Origin: an uncultured Bdellovibrio sp.
GTDB lineage: Bacteria; Bdellovibrionota; Bdellovibrionia; Bdellovibrionales; Bdellovibrionaceae
Length of the DNA stretch: 9,086 nucleotides
Direction of reading: 5' to 3'
NCBI GenBank assembly: GCA_946482355.1
Contig: CAMLRE010000056.1
Location: 1 to 9,086, forward strand
In this document: positions 1-6,540 of the stretch, one piece after another
How the letters are laid out: every line of letters begins with the position of its first letter
How positions within the stretch are numbered: position 1 is the first letter of the stretch
Notes under the pieces: model-generated
Databases searched by the model: none
What the model was told of the DNA's origin: nothing
The model's input: the letters and a program-made list of their open reading frames with translations, nothing else
Position numbers and translations under genes: made by a program

Positions 1-2
1 AA

Positions 3-437
<435 letters not shown>

Positions 438-483
438 AGAGTGCAGTTTAATTTAGTTTATTGTTTAAATAATTAAGAAGATC

Positions 484-488
484 GGAGA
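484..488 (+). promoter_or_regulatory. Ribosome binding site of frr
   Basis: GGAGA lies 5 bases before the ATG at 494, a good Shine-Dalgarno match at usable spacing. The preceding 45 bases (438-483) are very A/T-rich. They could hold a weak promoter, but no pair of -35 and -10 boxes there is convincing. Confidence 0.7.
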
Positions 489-493
489 ATTTT

Positions 494-1051
494 ATGATCG
501 AAACTTCAAAAACAAACGCAAAAGCGAAAATGGAAAAAGCAGTTAACTCGCTAGTTGAAGAGTTAAAAAAAGTTCGTACAGGTAAAGCTCAGGTATCTAT
601 GCTTGATGCCGTTCGTGTAAATTACTACGGTAACTTAGCTCCCTTAAACCAAGTAGCTTCTGTATCTACTCCAGACGCGACAACTTTCTTAATCGCTCCT
701 TGGGAAACTTCAATTTTAAAAGAAATCGAAATGGGTATCGTTAAATCTGATATCGGTATGGCGCCAATCAACGACGGTAAAGTTATCCGTTTAAAAGTGC
801 CTGCTTTAACTGAAGAGCGTCGTAAAGACTTAGCTAAACAAGTTAAAAAAATCGCTGAAGATGCTCGTGTAGCTGTTCGTTTAATCCGTCGTGATGCCAA
901 CGAAGAAGTTAAAAAGCTTTTAAAAGACAAAGCTGTTTCAGAAGATGAAGCTAAAAAAGGCGAAGCAGATATTCAAAAATTAACTGACGATACAATCAAA
1001 AAAGTTGATCAGTTAACTGACGAAAAAGAAAAATCAATCCTTACAATCTAA
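494..1051 (+). CDS. frr: Ribosome recycling factor
   Basis: Splits the post-termination ribosome together with EF-G so that subunits can be reused; cytoplasmic and normally essential. At 185 residues it has exactly the usual length of the family. The start ATG is backed by a GGAGA ribosome binding site. The N-terminal helix (about residues 1-30) leads into VRTGKA, then the beta-rich domain II with VNYYG, PLNQVA and the PWE segment. The long C-terminal helices carry RLKVPALTEERRKDL and VRLIRRDAN. One mild oddity is lysine 31 in the motif that is RTGRA in E. coli, a conservative change. It follows pyrH by 56 bases and precedes uppS by 18, the standard order in many bacteria. Confidence 0.98.
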   Translation: MIETSKTNAKAKMEKAVNSLVEELKKVRTGKAQVSMLDAVRVNYYGNLAPLNQVASVSTPDATTFLIAPWETSILKEIEMGIVKSDIGMAPINDGKVIRLKVPALTEERRKDLAKQVKKIAEDARVAVRLIRRDANEEVKKLLKDKAVSEDEAKKGEADIQKLTDDTIKKVDQLTDEKEKSILTI

Positions 1052-1069
1052 GGTTTTAATTTTACTTAA

Positions 1070-1828
1070 ATGTCACAAATCAAACATGTCGCAATTATTA
1101 TGGATGGAAACGGTCGCTGGGCTCAGCTGCGCGGCCGTCCCCGTACGTTTGGGCATGTTAAAGGTGTGCGTGTAGCGAAAAAAATTATCACTCACGCAGC
1201 CAACCTGGGCTTACAGAATTTAACTTTATACGCTTTCTCGACTGAAAACTGGTTTCGCCCACAGGAAGAAGTTTCTGTGTTGATGAAACTCATGGAACGC
1301 TATTTAGTTCGCGAAACTGAAAACCTTATTAAAAATAATATTCAATTTCATACGATTGGCGATTTATCTAAAGTTCCTACGAATGTTAGACGCCTGATTA
1401 ACGAAGCTAAACTAAGAACTGCCCACTGTTCAGGTTTAAAACTGACATTTGCGATCAGCTACGGTTCGCGCCAGGAAATGATTGGCGCAGTTCAATCTAT
1501 TGCGACCGATCTTAAAGACGGCGTGATCAGCTTAAATGAAATTAACGAAGACATGATCAATAAACGTTTAATGACGGCGCACTGCCCTGATCCGGATTTA
1601 ATTATCCGTACAAGCGGTGAATACCGTTTATCTAACTTCTTGATGTGGCAAGCTTCGTACAGCGAATTATATTTTACAAACATCTTATGGCCCGACTTCA
1701 AAGAAAACGATTTGAACAAAGCCTTAACTGACTTTAAAAACCGTTCGCGCCGCTTTGGCCGTATCGAAGGTGTTTTAAAAACTTTATTTAACAAAAAAGA
1801 AAAAAATCATGCCGAACTTAATTTCTAG
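1070..1828 (+). CDS. uppS: Isoprenyl transferase (undecaprenyl diphosphate synthase)
   Basis: Cis-prenyltransferase that elongates farnesyl diphosphate with isopentenyl diphosphate to C55 undecaprenyl diphosphate, the lipid carrier for peptidoglycan and other envelope polymers. It is 252 residues, the family's normal length. Signatures run in order: MDGNGRWA with catalytic Asp12 and Arg16, GHVKGV with His29, LTLYAFSTENWFRP, and RTSGEYRLSNFLMWQ at residues 180-194 followed by YSELYF. The ATG at 1070 starts right before the conserved first strand (HVAIIMDG). No good ribosome binding site is seen: the AAGG at 1050-1053 is 16 bases upstream. Translation may therefore depend on frr, whose stop is 18 bases before. 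The last 20 bases overlap cdsA. Chain length (C55) is inferred from the family, not read from the sequence. Confidence 0.96.
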   Translation: MSQIKHVAIIMDGNGRWAQLRGRPRTFGHVKGVRVAKKIITHAANLGLQNLTLYAFSTENWFRPQEEVSVLMKLMERYLVRETENLIKNNIQFHTIGDLSKVPTNVRRLINEAKLRTAHCSGLKLTFAISYGSRQEMIGAVQSIATDLKDGVISLNEINEDMINKRLMTAHCPDPDLIIRTSGEYRLSNFLMWQASYSELYFTNILWPDFKENDLNKALTDFKNRSRRFGRIEGVLKTLFNKKEKNHAELNF

Positions 1829-2633
1829 AACCCTGTCGGCACTTGTTGCTTTGTTCATCTTAATCGGAATGGTTTATTTCTTCGCCGAAAAAGGAACTTA
1901 CGCTTTAATTCTTTTCGCTTCTGTACGCGGCTCTTACGAAATCGCCCGTATGGTTTTTAAAGCGCACTACCCTAAATTTGCTACTTACGCTTTTGTTTTA
2001 ATTAACTTAGCCACATTCTTACTTTTAACTTTAGTACCTACAAAAGACTTTCAAATGTTTTTTATCTTACTAAGCTTTGCAGCGAGTGTGTTTGTAGGTA
2101 TTGTGTTTCATAAAAAATTCAACGACCTACAAACGATCTTTGATTATGTGGCTCAATCTGCTTTCGGCACGATCTACACAGCGGTTATTCCAGCTATTGT
2201 AAGTGGTCTTGTGTATTCACAAAAAGGTATGTACTGGTTTTTCTGCTTATTAGCGGTCATCTTTGCGGGTGATATCGGGGCTTATCTATTTGGTGTAACA
2301 ATGGGTAACAGAAAAGTAGCTCCTACGTTATCGCCTAAGAAAAGCTTAGAAGGTGCTATTGGCGGTTTAATTTTTTCGACACTAGCCGCGTATGCTTTTT
2401 CATTTATCCTGACCGATGTGGCTTTACCGGTTCTTTTAATGTGTGGGTTTTTCGGTGGCTTACTGGGTCAAATCGGTGACTTTTTCGAGTCTCTAATTAA
2501 ACGAGTTTCTGGTGTAAAAGACTCAGGAACCATTATGCCAGGCCATGGCGGTGTCTTAGATCGAATCGATGGGGTCCTGCTAGCCTCGCCTTTGTTTTAT
2601 TTTGCTGCGAATTACCATAGTCTTTGGTCTTAA
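1809..2633 (+). CDS. cdsA: Phosphatidate cytidylyltransferase (CDP-diacylglycerol synthase)
   Basis: Integral inner-membrane enzyme that converts phosphatidic acid and CTP to CDP-diacylglycerol, the precursor of phosphatidylethanolamine, phosphatidylglycerol and cardiolipin. It has 274 residues, close to the usual 260-285, with several hydrophobic membrane segments throughout. The C-terminal signature GVKDSGTIMPGHGGVLDRIDG (first Gly at residue 235, Asp251 and Asp254 near the end) matches the CdsA pattern, as does the earlier FAGDIGAYLFG and LSPKKSLEGAIGG. In most members the signature ends DRxDS; here it ends in Gly255. The ATG at 1809 lies inside the end of uppS (20-base overlap) with only an A-rich leader and no clear Shine-Dalgarno. 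The N-terminus MPNLISRTLSALVAL resembles normal CdsA beginnings, so the start is plausible and translational coupling is likely. Confidence 0.96.
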   Translation: MPNLISRTLSALVALFILIGMVYFFAEKGTYALILFASVRGSYEIARMVFKAHYPKFATYAFVLINLATFLLLTLVPTKDFQMFFILLSFAASVFVGIVFHKKFNDLQTIFDYVAQSAFGTIYTAVIPAIVSGLVYSQKGMYWFFCLLAVIFAGDIGAYLFGVTMGNRKVAPTLSPKKSLEGAIGGLIFSTLAAYAFSFILTDVALPVLLMCGFFGGLLGQIGDFFESLIKRVSGVKDSGTIMPGHGGVLDRIDGVLLASPLFYFAANYHSLWS

Positions 2634-2647
2634 GACGCCACATCTAG

Positions 2648-2676
2648 TTACCTAATAGTTTAGAAAATGCTAAAAT
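2648..2676 (+). promoter_or_regulatory. Candidate promoter for rseP
   Basis: In the 70-base spacer between cdsA and rseP, TAAAAT (2671-2676) matches five of six bases of a sigma-70 -10 box. TGC precedes it, making an extended -10. TTACCT (2648-2653) sits 17 bases upstream as a poor -35 (three of six). Transcription would begin near 2683, giving a leader of about 20 bases for rseP. It would give rseP, and possibly the genes after it, expression separate from the pyrH-cdsA group. This is read by eye only. Confidence 0.45.
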
Positions 2677-2705
2677 AATGCTTTAAACCACGAGGGTTTT
2701 AGCAT
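2667..2705 (+). repeat. 9-base inverted repeat around the rseP leader
   Basis: ATGCTAAAA (2667-2675) is the exact reverse complement of TTTTAGCAT (2697-2705), separated by 21 bases. The left arm overlaps the candidate -10 box, and the right arm contains the first two bases of the rseP start codon. The ribosome binding site lies in the loop. It could be a protein-binding site or a hairpin formed only on read-through mRNA, or it could be chance in A/T-rich DNA. Confidence 0.4.
2692..2696 (+). promoter_or_regulatory. Ribosome binding site of rseP
   Basis: GAGGG ends 7 bases before the ATG at 2704. It is a strong Shine-Dalgarno sequence that fixes this ATG as the rseP start. Confidence 0.75.
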
Positions 2706-4362
2706 GACGTATTTGTTCAGTTTATTGGGTTTTCTTTACACGAACGTTGTTCCATTCGTTATTCTTTTAGGAATTTTAGTTTTCGTTCACGAATTAGGAC
2801 ACTTCTTAGTGGCCCGCGCTTGCGGTGTTCGCGTTGAAGTTTTCTCGTTAGGTTTCGGTAAGAAAATTTTAAGTTATAAAAAAGGCCATACCACTTACTG
2901 CATTTCAATTATTCCATTAGGTGGTTATGTAAAAATGTTCGGTGAACAATCGACAGATGCAGAAGCTATTGCACCTGAAGATCGCGCCGTATCTTACACG
3001 CACAAATCGGTATGGCAACGTATCGCGATTGTGTTTGCAGGCCCATTGATGAATTTCTTATTCGCGATTTTCGTATTTGGTTTTATCGCTTACACTGGCG
3101 AAGAAACTCGCGCTGCCCGTATTTCTGAAGTGACTACCGGTTCAGTGGCTGAAGCCGCTGGTTTAAAATCACAGGATTTAGTTTTAGCTGTGAACAACAT
3201 GCCGGTAAGAAGCTATGAAGAATTTCAAAATGCTTTAAACAAAACACAAAACCAAACGGCGCAAATTCAGGTTCAACAAGATGGCGAACAACCTCGCACG
3301 GTATCGGCGCAAGTAGCTAGTATTGATAACCCAAATATTTTTGCCGGTACTAAAACAATCGGTTCAATCACTGGTGTTATGCCTTACACGAAAGGCACTT
3401 TAGTAGCAGTTAAACCTGATTCTGAGGCTTTCAAAGCTGGCCTTCGCACGGGTGATGAAATTACAAAAGTGGCTGATCGTAAAGTGCAATCTTGGAATGA
3501 TCTTGCCCGTTTAACACAAAATCAAACATCAAACCTAACAGTTGAACGCACGGCAAATGATAAAAAAGAAACTGTACAGTTAACTTTAAACTTACCGGCC
3601 GATAAAAAAATCGAATCAATCACTGATTTAGGAATTGAAAATACAGAATTATACTTAGAACAAATCGTTCCGGGCTCTCCAGCAGCGCAAGCTGATTTAA
3701 TGAAGCACGATAAAATCGTGTCAATTAACGGTAAACCGATGGAATCTTGGGAAAACGTTTTAACAACAATCAAAAGTTACGACGGAAAAGAAGCTTTAGA
3801 GTTTAAAATTTCTCGCGAAGGCACTGAGATCGTGAAAAAAATCACGCCGCAAGTGACTTCACAAATGACAAACTTAGGTAAAGAAGACAAACGTTACACA
3901 ATCGGTATTATGCCGATGATGAACATCTCACAACCTGAGCTAGTTAAAGTATCTGAAGACTCTTTAATTGCCGCGACTGTTAAAGGTTTTGACCGTTCAT
4001 GGGATATTTCAGTAATGACCGTGATGTCGTTTGTACGCCTTTTCCAGGGCGAAGTTTCGCATAAAAATATTGGTGGTATGATCTCTATCGGTAAAGCAGC
4101 TTCTGATGCTTACGCTATGGGTTTACAGCAATTTTTAATGACGATGGGTATCTTATCGATCAGCTTATTTATCTTAAATTTACTTCCGGTTCCGGTTTTA
4201 GATGGCGGGCACTTAGTATTTTATGCTATTGAAATCGTGAAAGGTTCACCACTGAGTGGAAGAAAATTAGAAATCGCCCACCAAATCGGTTTTGCTCTGT
4301 TAATGGGTTTAATGGTGTTAGCGTTATTTAATGACTTCACGAAGTTTATTTTTAAAAGCTAA
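2704..4362 (+). CDS. rseP: RseP-type site-2 intramembrane metalloprotease with three PDZ domains
   Basis: Inner-membrane zinc protease that cuts transmembrane segments, classically anti-sigma factors such as RseA after a first cut, and also remnant signal peptides. The zinc site HELGH is at residues 29-33 in the first membrane helix (about 16-38). The second helix is about 107-130 and contains AGPLMN. The third (about 477-497) runs into NLLPVPVLDGGH with the third zinc ligand Asp500, and a fourth follows at about 527-543. Between helices two and three lie three PDZ-like repeats, about residues 137-215, 220-300 and 308-386. They are marked by GSVAEAAGL, SEAFKAGLRTGDEI and GSPAAQADLMKHDKI. At 552 residues it is about 100 longer than E. 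coli RseP (450, two PDZ domains), and the third PDZ accounts for the difference. The enzyme class is firm; its substrate here is unknown. Confidence 0.96.
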   Translation: MTYLFSLLGFLYTNVVPFVILLGILVFVHELGHFLVARACGVRVEVFSLGFGKKILSYKKGHTTYCISIIPLGGYVKMFGEQSTDAEAIAPEDRAVSYTHKSVWQRIAIVFAGPLMNFLFAIFVFGFIAYTGEETRAARISEVTTGSVAEAAGLKSQDLVLAVNNMPVRSYEEFQNALNKTQNQTAQIQVQQDGEQPRTVSAQVASIDNPNIFAGTKTIGSITGVMPYTKGTLVAVKPDSEAFKAGLRTGDEITKVADRKVQSWNDLARLTQNQTSNLTVERTANDKKETVQLTLNLPADKKIESITDLGIENTELYLEQIVPGSPAAQADLMKHDKIVSINGKPMESWENVLTTIKSYDGKEALEFKISREGTEIVKKITPQVTSQMTNLGKEDKRYTIGIMPMMNISQPELVKVSEDSLIAATVKGFDRSWDISVMTVMSFVRLFQGEVSHKNIGGMISIGKAASDAYAMGLQQFLMTMGILSISLFILNLLPVPVLDGGHLVFYAIEIVKGSPLSGRKLEIAHQIGFALLMGLMVLALFNDFTKFIFKS

Positions 4363-4368
4363 AATCCT

Positions 4369-5076
4369 ATGATCATTTTATCCTGCGAGACCAGCACTTT
4401 ACTTGGAAGTGTGGCCATTCATAAAGATGGCCAACTGCTTTCACAAAAGTCGCTGTTCCGCCAGGGGTCGCACGCTGAAGCCTTGAATATCTTAATTCAA
4501 GATTGTCTAACTGAAGCCAAAGTTTCACTTAAAGATGTCGATCACTTTGTGACCGGACTTGGGCCTGGAAGTTTCACCGGCATTCGCATCAGTTTTAATA
4601 CTGTTAAAACTTTTTCTGAAATTTTTAATAAAGAAATGGCCGGTATTGATAGCTTAAAAAGTCTAGCTTACCTAAACCAAGATCTAGCTCTTTCGCTGAA
4701 TCAGACTGAAATTGCCTGCGCACTCAATGCTTTTAAAAATATGGTGTATATCGCCACCTATAAAATCGAAAATAATTCTCTGGTTGAAACAAGACCCCCG
4801 CAGGTTGTACGCGTTCAAGAATTAAATTCATTCATTACAAAACCTATTTTATTTGTCGGTGATGCATTTTCTGCTTACGAAAATTATTTAACCAAAAATT
4901 GTTCGGATAAATTAATCCGCAACGAACAAGCTCACGACTATCCGACAGCGGTTGCAGTCGGTCACTTAGCAGGTCTAGAAAATAAATTTTTTCACTGGTC
5001 GAAACTTTTACCTCTTTACTTAAGAGCGTCCGAAGCCGAAGAGAACTTGAACGGAATCAAGTATCAACCTCTGTAG
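4369..5076 (+). CDS. tsaB: tRNA N6-threonylcarbamoyladenosine biosynthesis protein TsaB
   Basis: Non-catalytic partner of TsaD in the TsaB-TsaD-TsaE complex, which transfers threonylcarbamoyl from the TsaC product to adenosine 37 of ANN-decoding tRNAs; cytoplasmic. It is 235 residues, the family's normal length, with an ASKHA-fold N-terminus (MIILSCETSTLLGSVAI), QGSHAEAL at residues 32-39 and the hallmark GLGPGSFTGIRI at 64-74. The C-terminal half (CALNAFKNMVYIATY, then LFVGDA and the final LYLRASEAEE) also matches TsaB. TsaD is excluded because the metal-binding histidine motif and the extra length are lacking. The ATG is 6 bases after the rseP stop with no clear Shine-Dalgarno, suggesting translational coupling to rseP. 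The tsaD and tsaE genes are not in the window. Confidence 0.94.
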   Translation: MIILSCETSTLLGSVAIHKDGQLLSQKSLFRQGSHAEALNILIQDCLTEAKVSLKDVDHFVTGLGPGSFTGIRISFNTVKTFSEIFNKEMAGIDSLKSLAYLNQDLALSLNQTEIACALNAFKNMVYIATYKIENNSLVETRPPQVVRVQELNSFITKPILFVGDAFSAYENYLTKNCSDKLIRNEQAHDYPTAVAVGHLAGLENKFFHWSKLLPLYLRASEAEENLNGIKYQPL

Positions 5077-5083
5077 TATCTTC

Positions 5084-5088
5084 GGGAG
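5084..5088 (+). promoter_or_regulatory. Ribosome binding site of the MinD/ParA-like gene
   Basis: GGGAG ends 6 bases before the ATG at 5095. It lies in the 18-base gap after tsaB and supports this start. Confidence 0.7.
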
Positions 5089-5094
5089 TTCAAC

Positions 5095-5868
5095 ATGGCA
5101 GAAATTTGGTGTGTCGCAAGTGGCAAAGGTGGCGTTGGAAAAACATTCGTCGCTTCAGGCTTTGGAATCAGTTTAGCAAAATTAAGAAAAAAAGTTTTGT
5201 TAGTTGATTTTGATATTTCAGGTGCGAACTTACACACAGTTCTTGGCTTAAAAGAATTTAAAAAATCGATTCTTGATGGTTTAAACTCGTCAGCTGAAGG
5301 CTGCCGTGACATGATCATGCGTTCAACTTTTCCGAACTTAGATTTTATTCCCGGCTTTATTGTTCCGCAATTGGGCCAAGAATTATGCACTTTCAAAGTA
5401 GATGCTTTATTAGAACAGCTTAAAAAATTGGATTATGATGTAATTATTTTCGACTTGGGCCCTGGCGCACAAAAAGCTAATTTTAGTTTAATGGCTTACG
5501 CAAAACGTAATTTTATCGTCAGCAACTGCGAACCAACATCCGTTGAAAAAACATACTCGTTCATCGAACAGTATGTAGCGCACGATGGTAACAAGAAAAA
5601 TTTACATCTTTTGGCTAATTTCTGCCGTTCTTCACAACATAGAGGCTTAGCAAAGTCTTTAGAATCAGCTTTATTCAAAAAACACGATATCCAAGTGCGC
5701 TTTTCTGGAGCTATTTCTTTTGATAATGCCGTGTGGCAATCTACATTTATGAACACATCAAATCTGCAAAATGTTTTTGCATTGATGCCGTATTCCGAGG
5801 TCTGTCATGATTTTTACAAAATCTGTAAACAATTGATTGATCCAAGTGAACTACGGGCCGTATCATAA
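5095..5868 (+). CDS. MinD/ParA-family deviant Walker ATPase
   Basis: A P-loop ATPase of the SIMIBI class that positions cargo or regulates assembly in the cytoplasm; members dimerise on ATP. Its cargo here cannot be read from the sequence. The deviant Walker A motif GKGGVGKT spans residues 10-17, with signature Lys11 and P-loop Lys16. Switch I is VLLVDFDISGANLHTVLGL (Asp38, Asp40), and the Walker B region is VIIFDLGPGAQKANF (Asp120). EPTSVEKTYSFIEQY follows, a pattern seen in the MinD/FlhG-like branch rather than in plasmid ParA. It is 257 residues, near MinD size. I see no N-terminal helix-turn-helix domain, as some ParA proteins have, and no obvious MinD membrane-targeting tail. No parB, minC, minE or flhF lies nearby. 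The next gene, 6 bases on, encodes a J-like/HTH protein and is the likeliest functional partner by position alone. Family is firm; specific role is open. Confidence 0.9.
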   Translation: MAEIWCVASGKGGVGKTFVASGFGISLAKLRKKVLLVDFDISGANLHTVLGLKEFKKSILDGLNSSAEGCRDMIMRSTFPNLDFIPGFIVPQLGQELCTFKVDALLEQLKKLDYDVIIFDLGPGAQKANFSLMAYAKRNFIVSNCEPTSVEKTYSFIEQYVAHDGNKKNLHLLANFCRSSQHRGLAKSLESALFKKHDIQVRFSGAISFDNAVWQSTFMNTSNLQNVFALMPYSEVCHDFYKICKQLIDPSELRAVS

Positions 5869-5874
5869 TTTAAG

Positions 5875-6540
5875 ATGAGCACAGATTCTAAGAACAATTA
5901 TTACGAAATTTTGGAAGTCCCAAACACAGCAACTCAACATGAGATTACTGTGGCCTATGAAAAAGCAAAAAGAACTTACTCTGCTCAAAACGCGGCTTTG
6001 TACAGTGTCTTCACTGAAGCAGAAGCCTCTGCCCTACGCGATTTGATTGAAGAAGCTTATTCTGTTCTTAGCAATCAGAACTACCGCAATATTTACGAAA
6101 AACGTTTATTATCTAAATCTTATTCAGCCTCTGATCTTTCATTAGATGCTGTGAAAAAAGCCAGCAACGAACTTTTCAATGAAAACAGTTTGCTGCAAAC
6201 AGCTCCAATTGATTCTTTAGAATCTGAAAAACCTGCTTACGAAAAAAATCAGGCTTTAGAAACTGAAATCGAATCTTGTGCTGACTGGAATGGCGATTTT
6301 CTTAAAAAAGTTCGTGAATACAAACAGTATTCTTTAGAACTTCTTCATGAAAAAACAAAAGTTAATCCTTGGTATTTAGCCGCTCTTGAAAAGATGGAAC
6401 CAGAAAACTTACCGGCTCCGGTATTTGTTCGTGGTTACGTAACACAATTTGCAAAAACGTTAGGCCTTAACGAGAAACAAGTTGCTGAATCTTACATGAA
6501 GCTTTACAAGTCAAAACTTGAGCAAACAAAAACAAAATAA
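5875..6540 (+). CDS. Degenerate J-like domain fused to RodZ-type helix-turn-helix protein
   Basis: A 221-residue soluble protein of unknown function. Residues 8-79 look like a DnaJ J domain: it opens with YYEILEVPNTATQHEI and ends EEAYSVLSNQNYRNIYEKRLL. The HPD tripeptide needed to stimulate DnaK is absent; the equivalent stretch near residues 33-40 reads RTYSAQNA. An acidic, probably flexible linker covers about 80-138. Residues 139-215 match the HTH_25 domain found at the N-terminus of RodZ and related proteins: FLKKVREYKQYSLELLHEKTKV, then YLAALEKMEPENLPAPVFVRGYVTQFAKTLGL. Unlike RodZ it has no membrane segment and no periplasmic part. The ATG at 5875 is 6 bases after the ATPase stop with no strong Shine-Dalgarno, so the two are probably translated together. 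It could bind DNA or a cytoskeletal or ATPase partner; neither is shown. Confidence 0.75.
   Translation: MSTDSKNNYYEILEVPNTATQHEITVAYEKAKRTYSAQNAALYSVFTEAEASALRDLIEEAYSVLSNQNYRNIYEKRLLSKSYSASDLSLDAVKKASNELFNENSLLQTAPIDSLESEKPAYEKNQALETEIESCADWNGDFLKKVREYKQYSLELLHEKTKVNPWYLAALEKMEPENLPAPVFVRGYVTQFAKTLGLNEKQVAESYMKLYKSKLEQTKTK

Noticed and set aside
438..483. Promoter in the A/T-rich pyrH-frr gap
   Set aside because: Several TTTAAA-like strings occur, but none pairs with a credible -35 box at proper spacing; A/T-richness alone explains them.
625..930. Minus-strand open frame opposite frr
   Set aside because: It has no recognisable protein features and lies entirely opposite a highly conserved gene. 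The other minus-strand frames (1492-1794, 3522-3773, 5064-5396, 5496-5756, 8576-8761) are rejected for the same reason.
2627..2636. Palindrome GTCTTAAGAC at the cdsA stop, with the similar GACTTAAGTC near the pgeF stop at 8165-8174
   Set aside because: Both are centred on CTTAAG, but they are short, differ from each other and lack a T-run, so there is no good case for terminators or a repeat family.
5095..5868. Plasmid or mobile-element ParA
   Set aside because: No parB, parS-like repeats, integrase or transposase is present, and the gene sits in a conserved housekeeping order with matching codon use.
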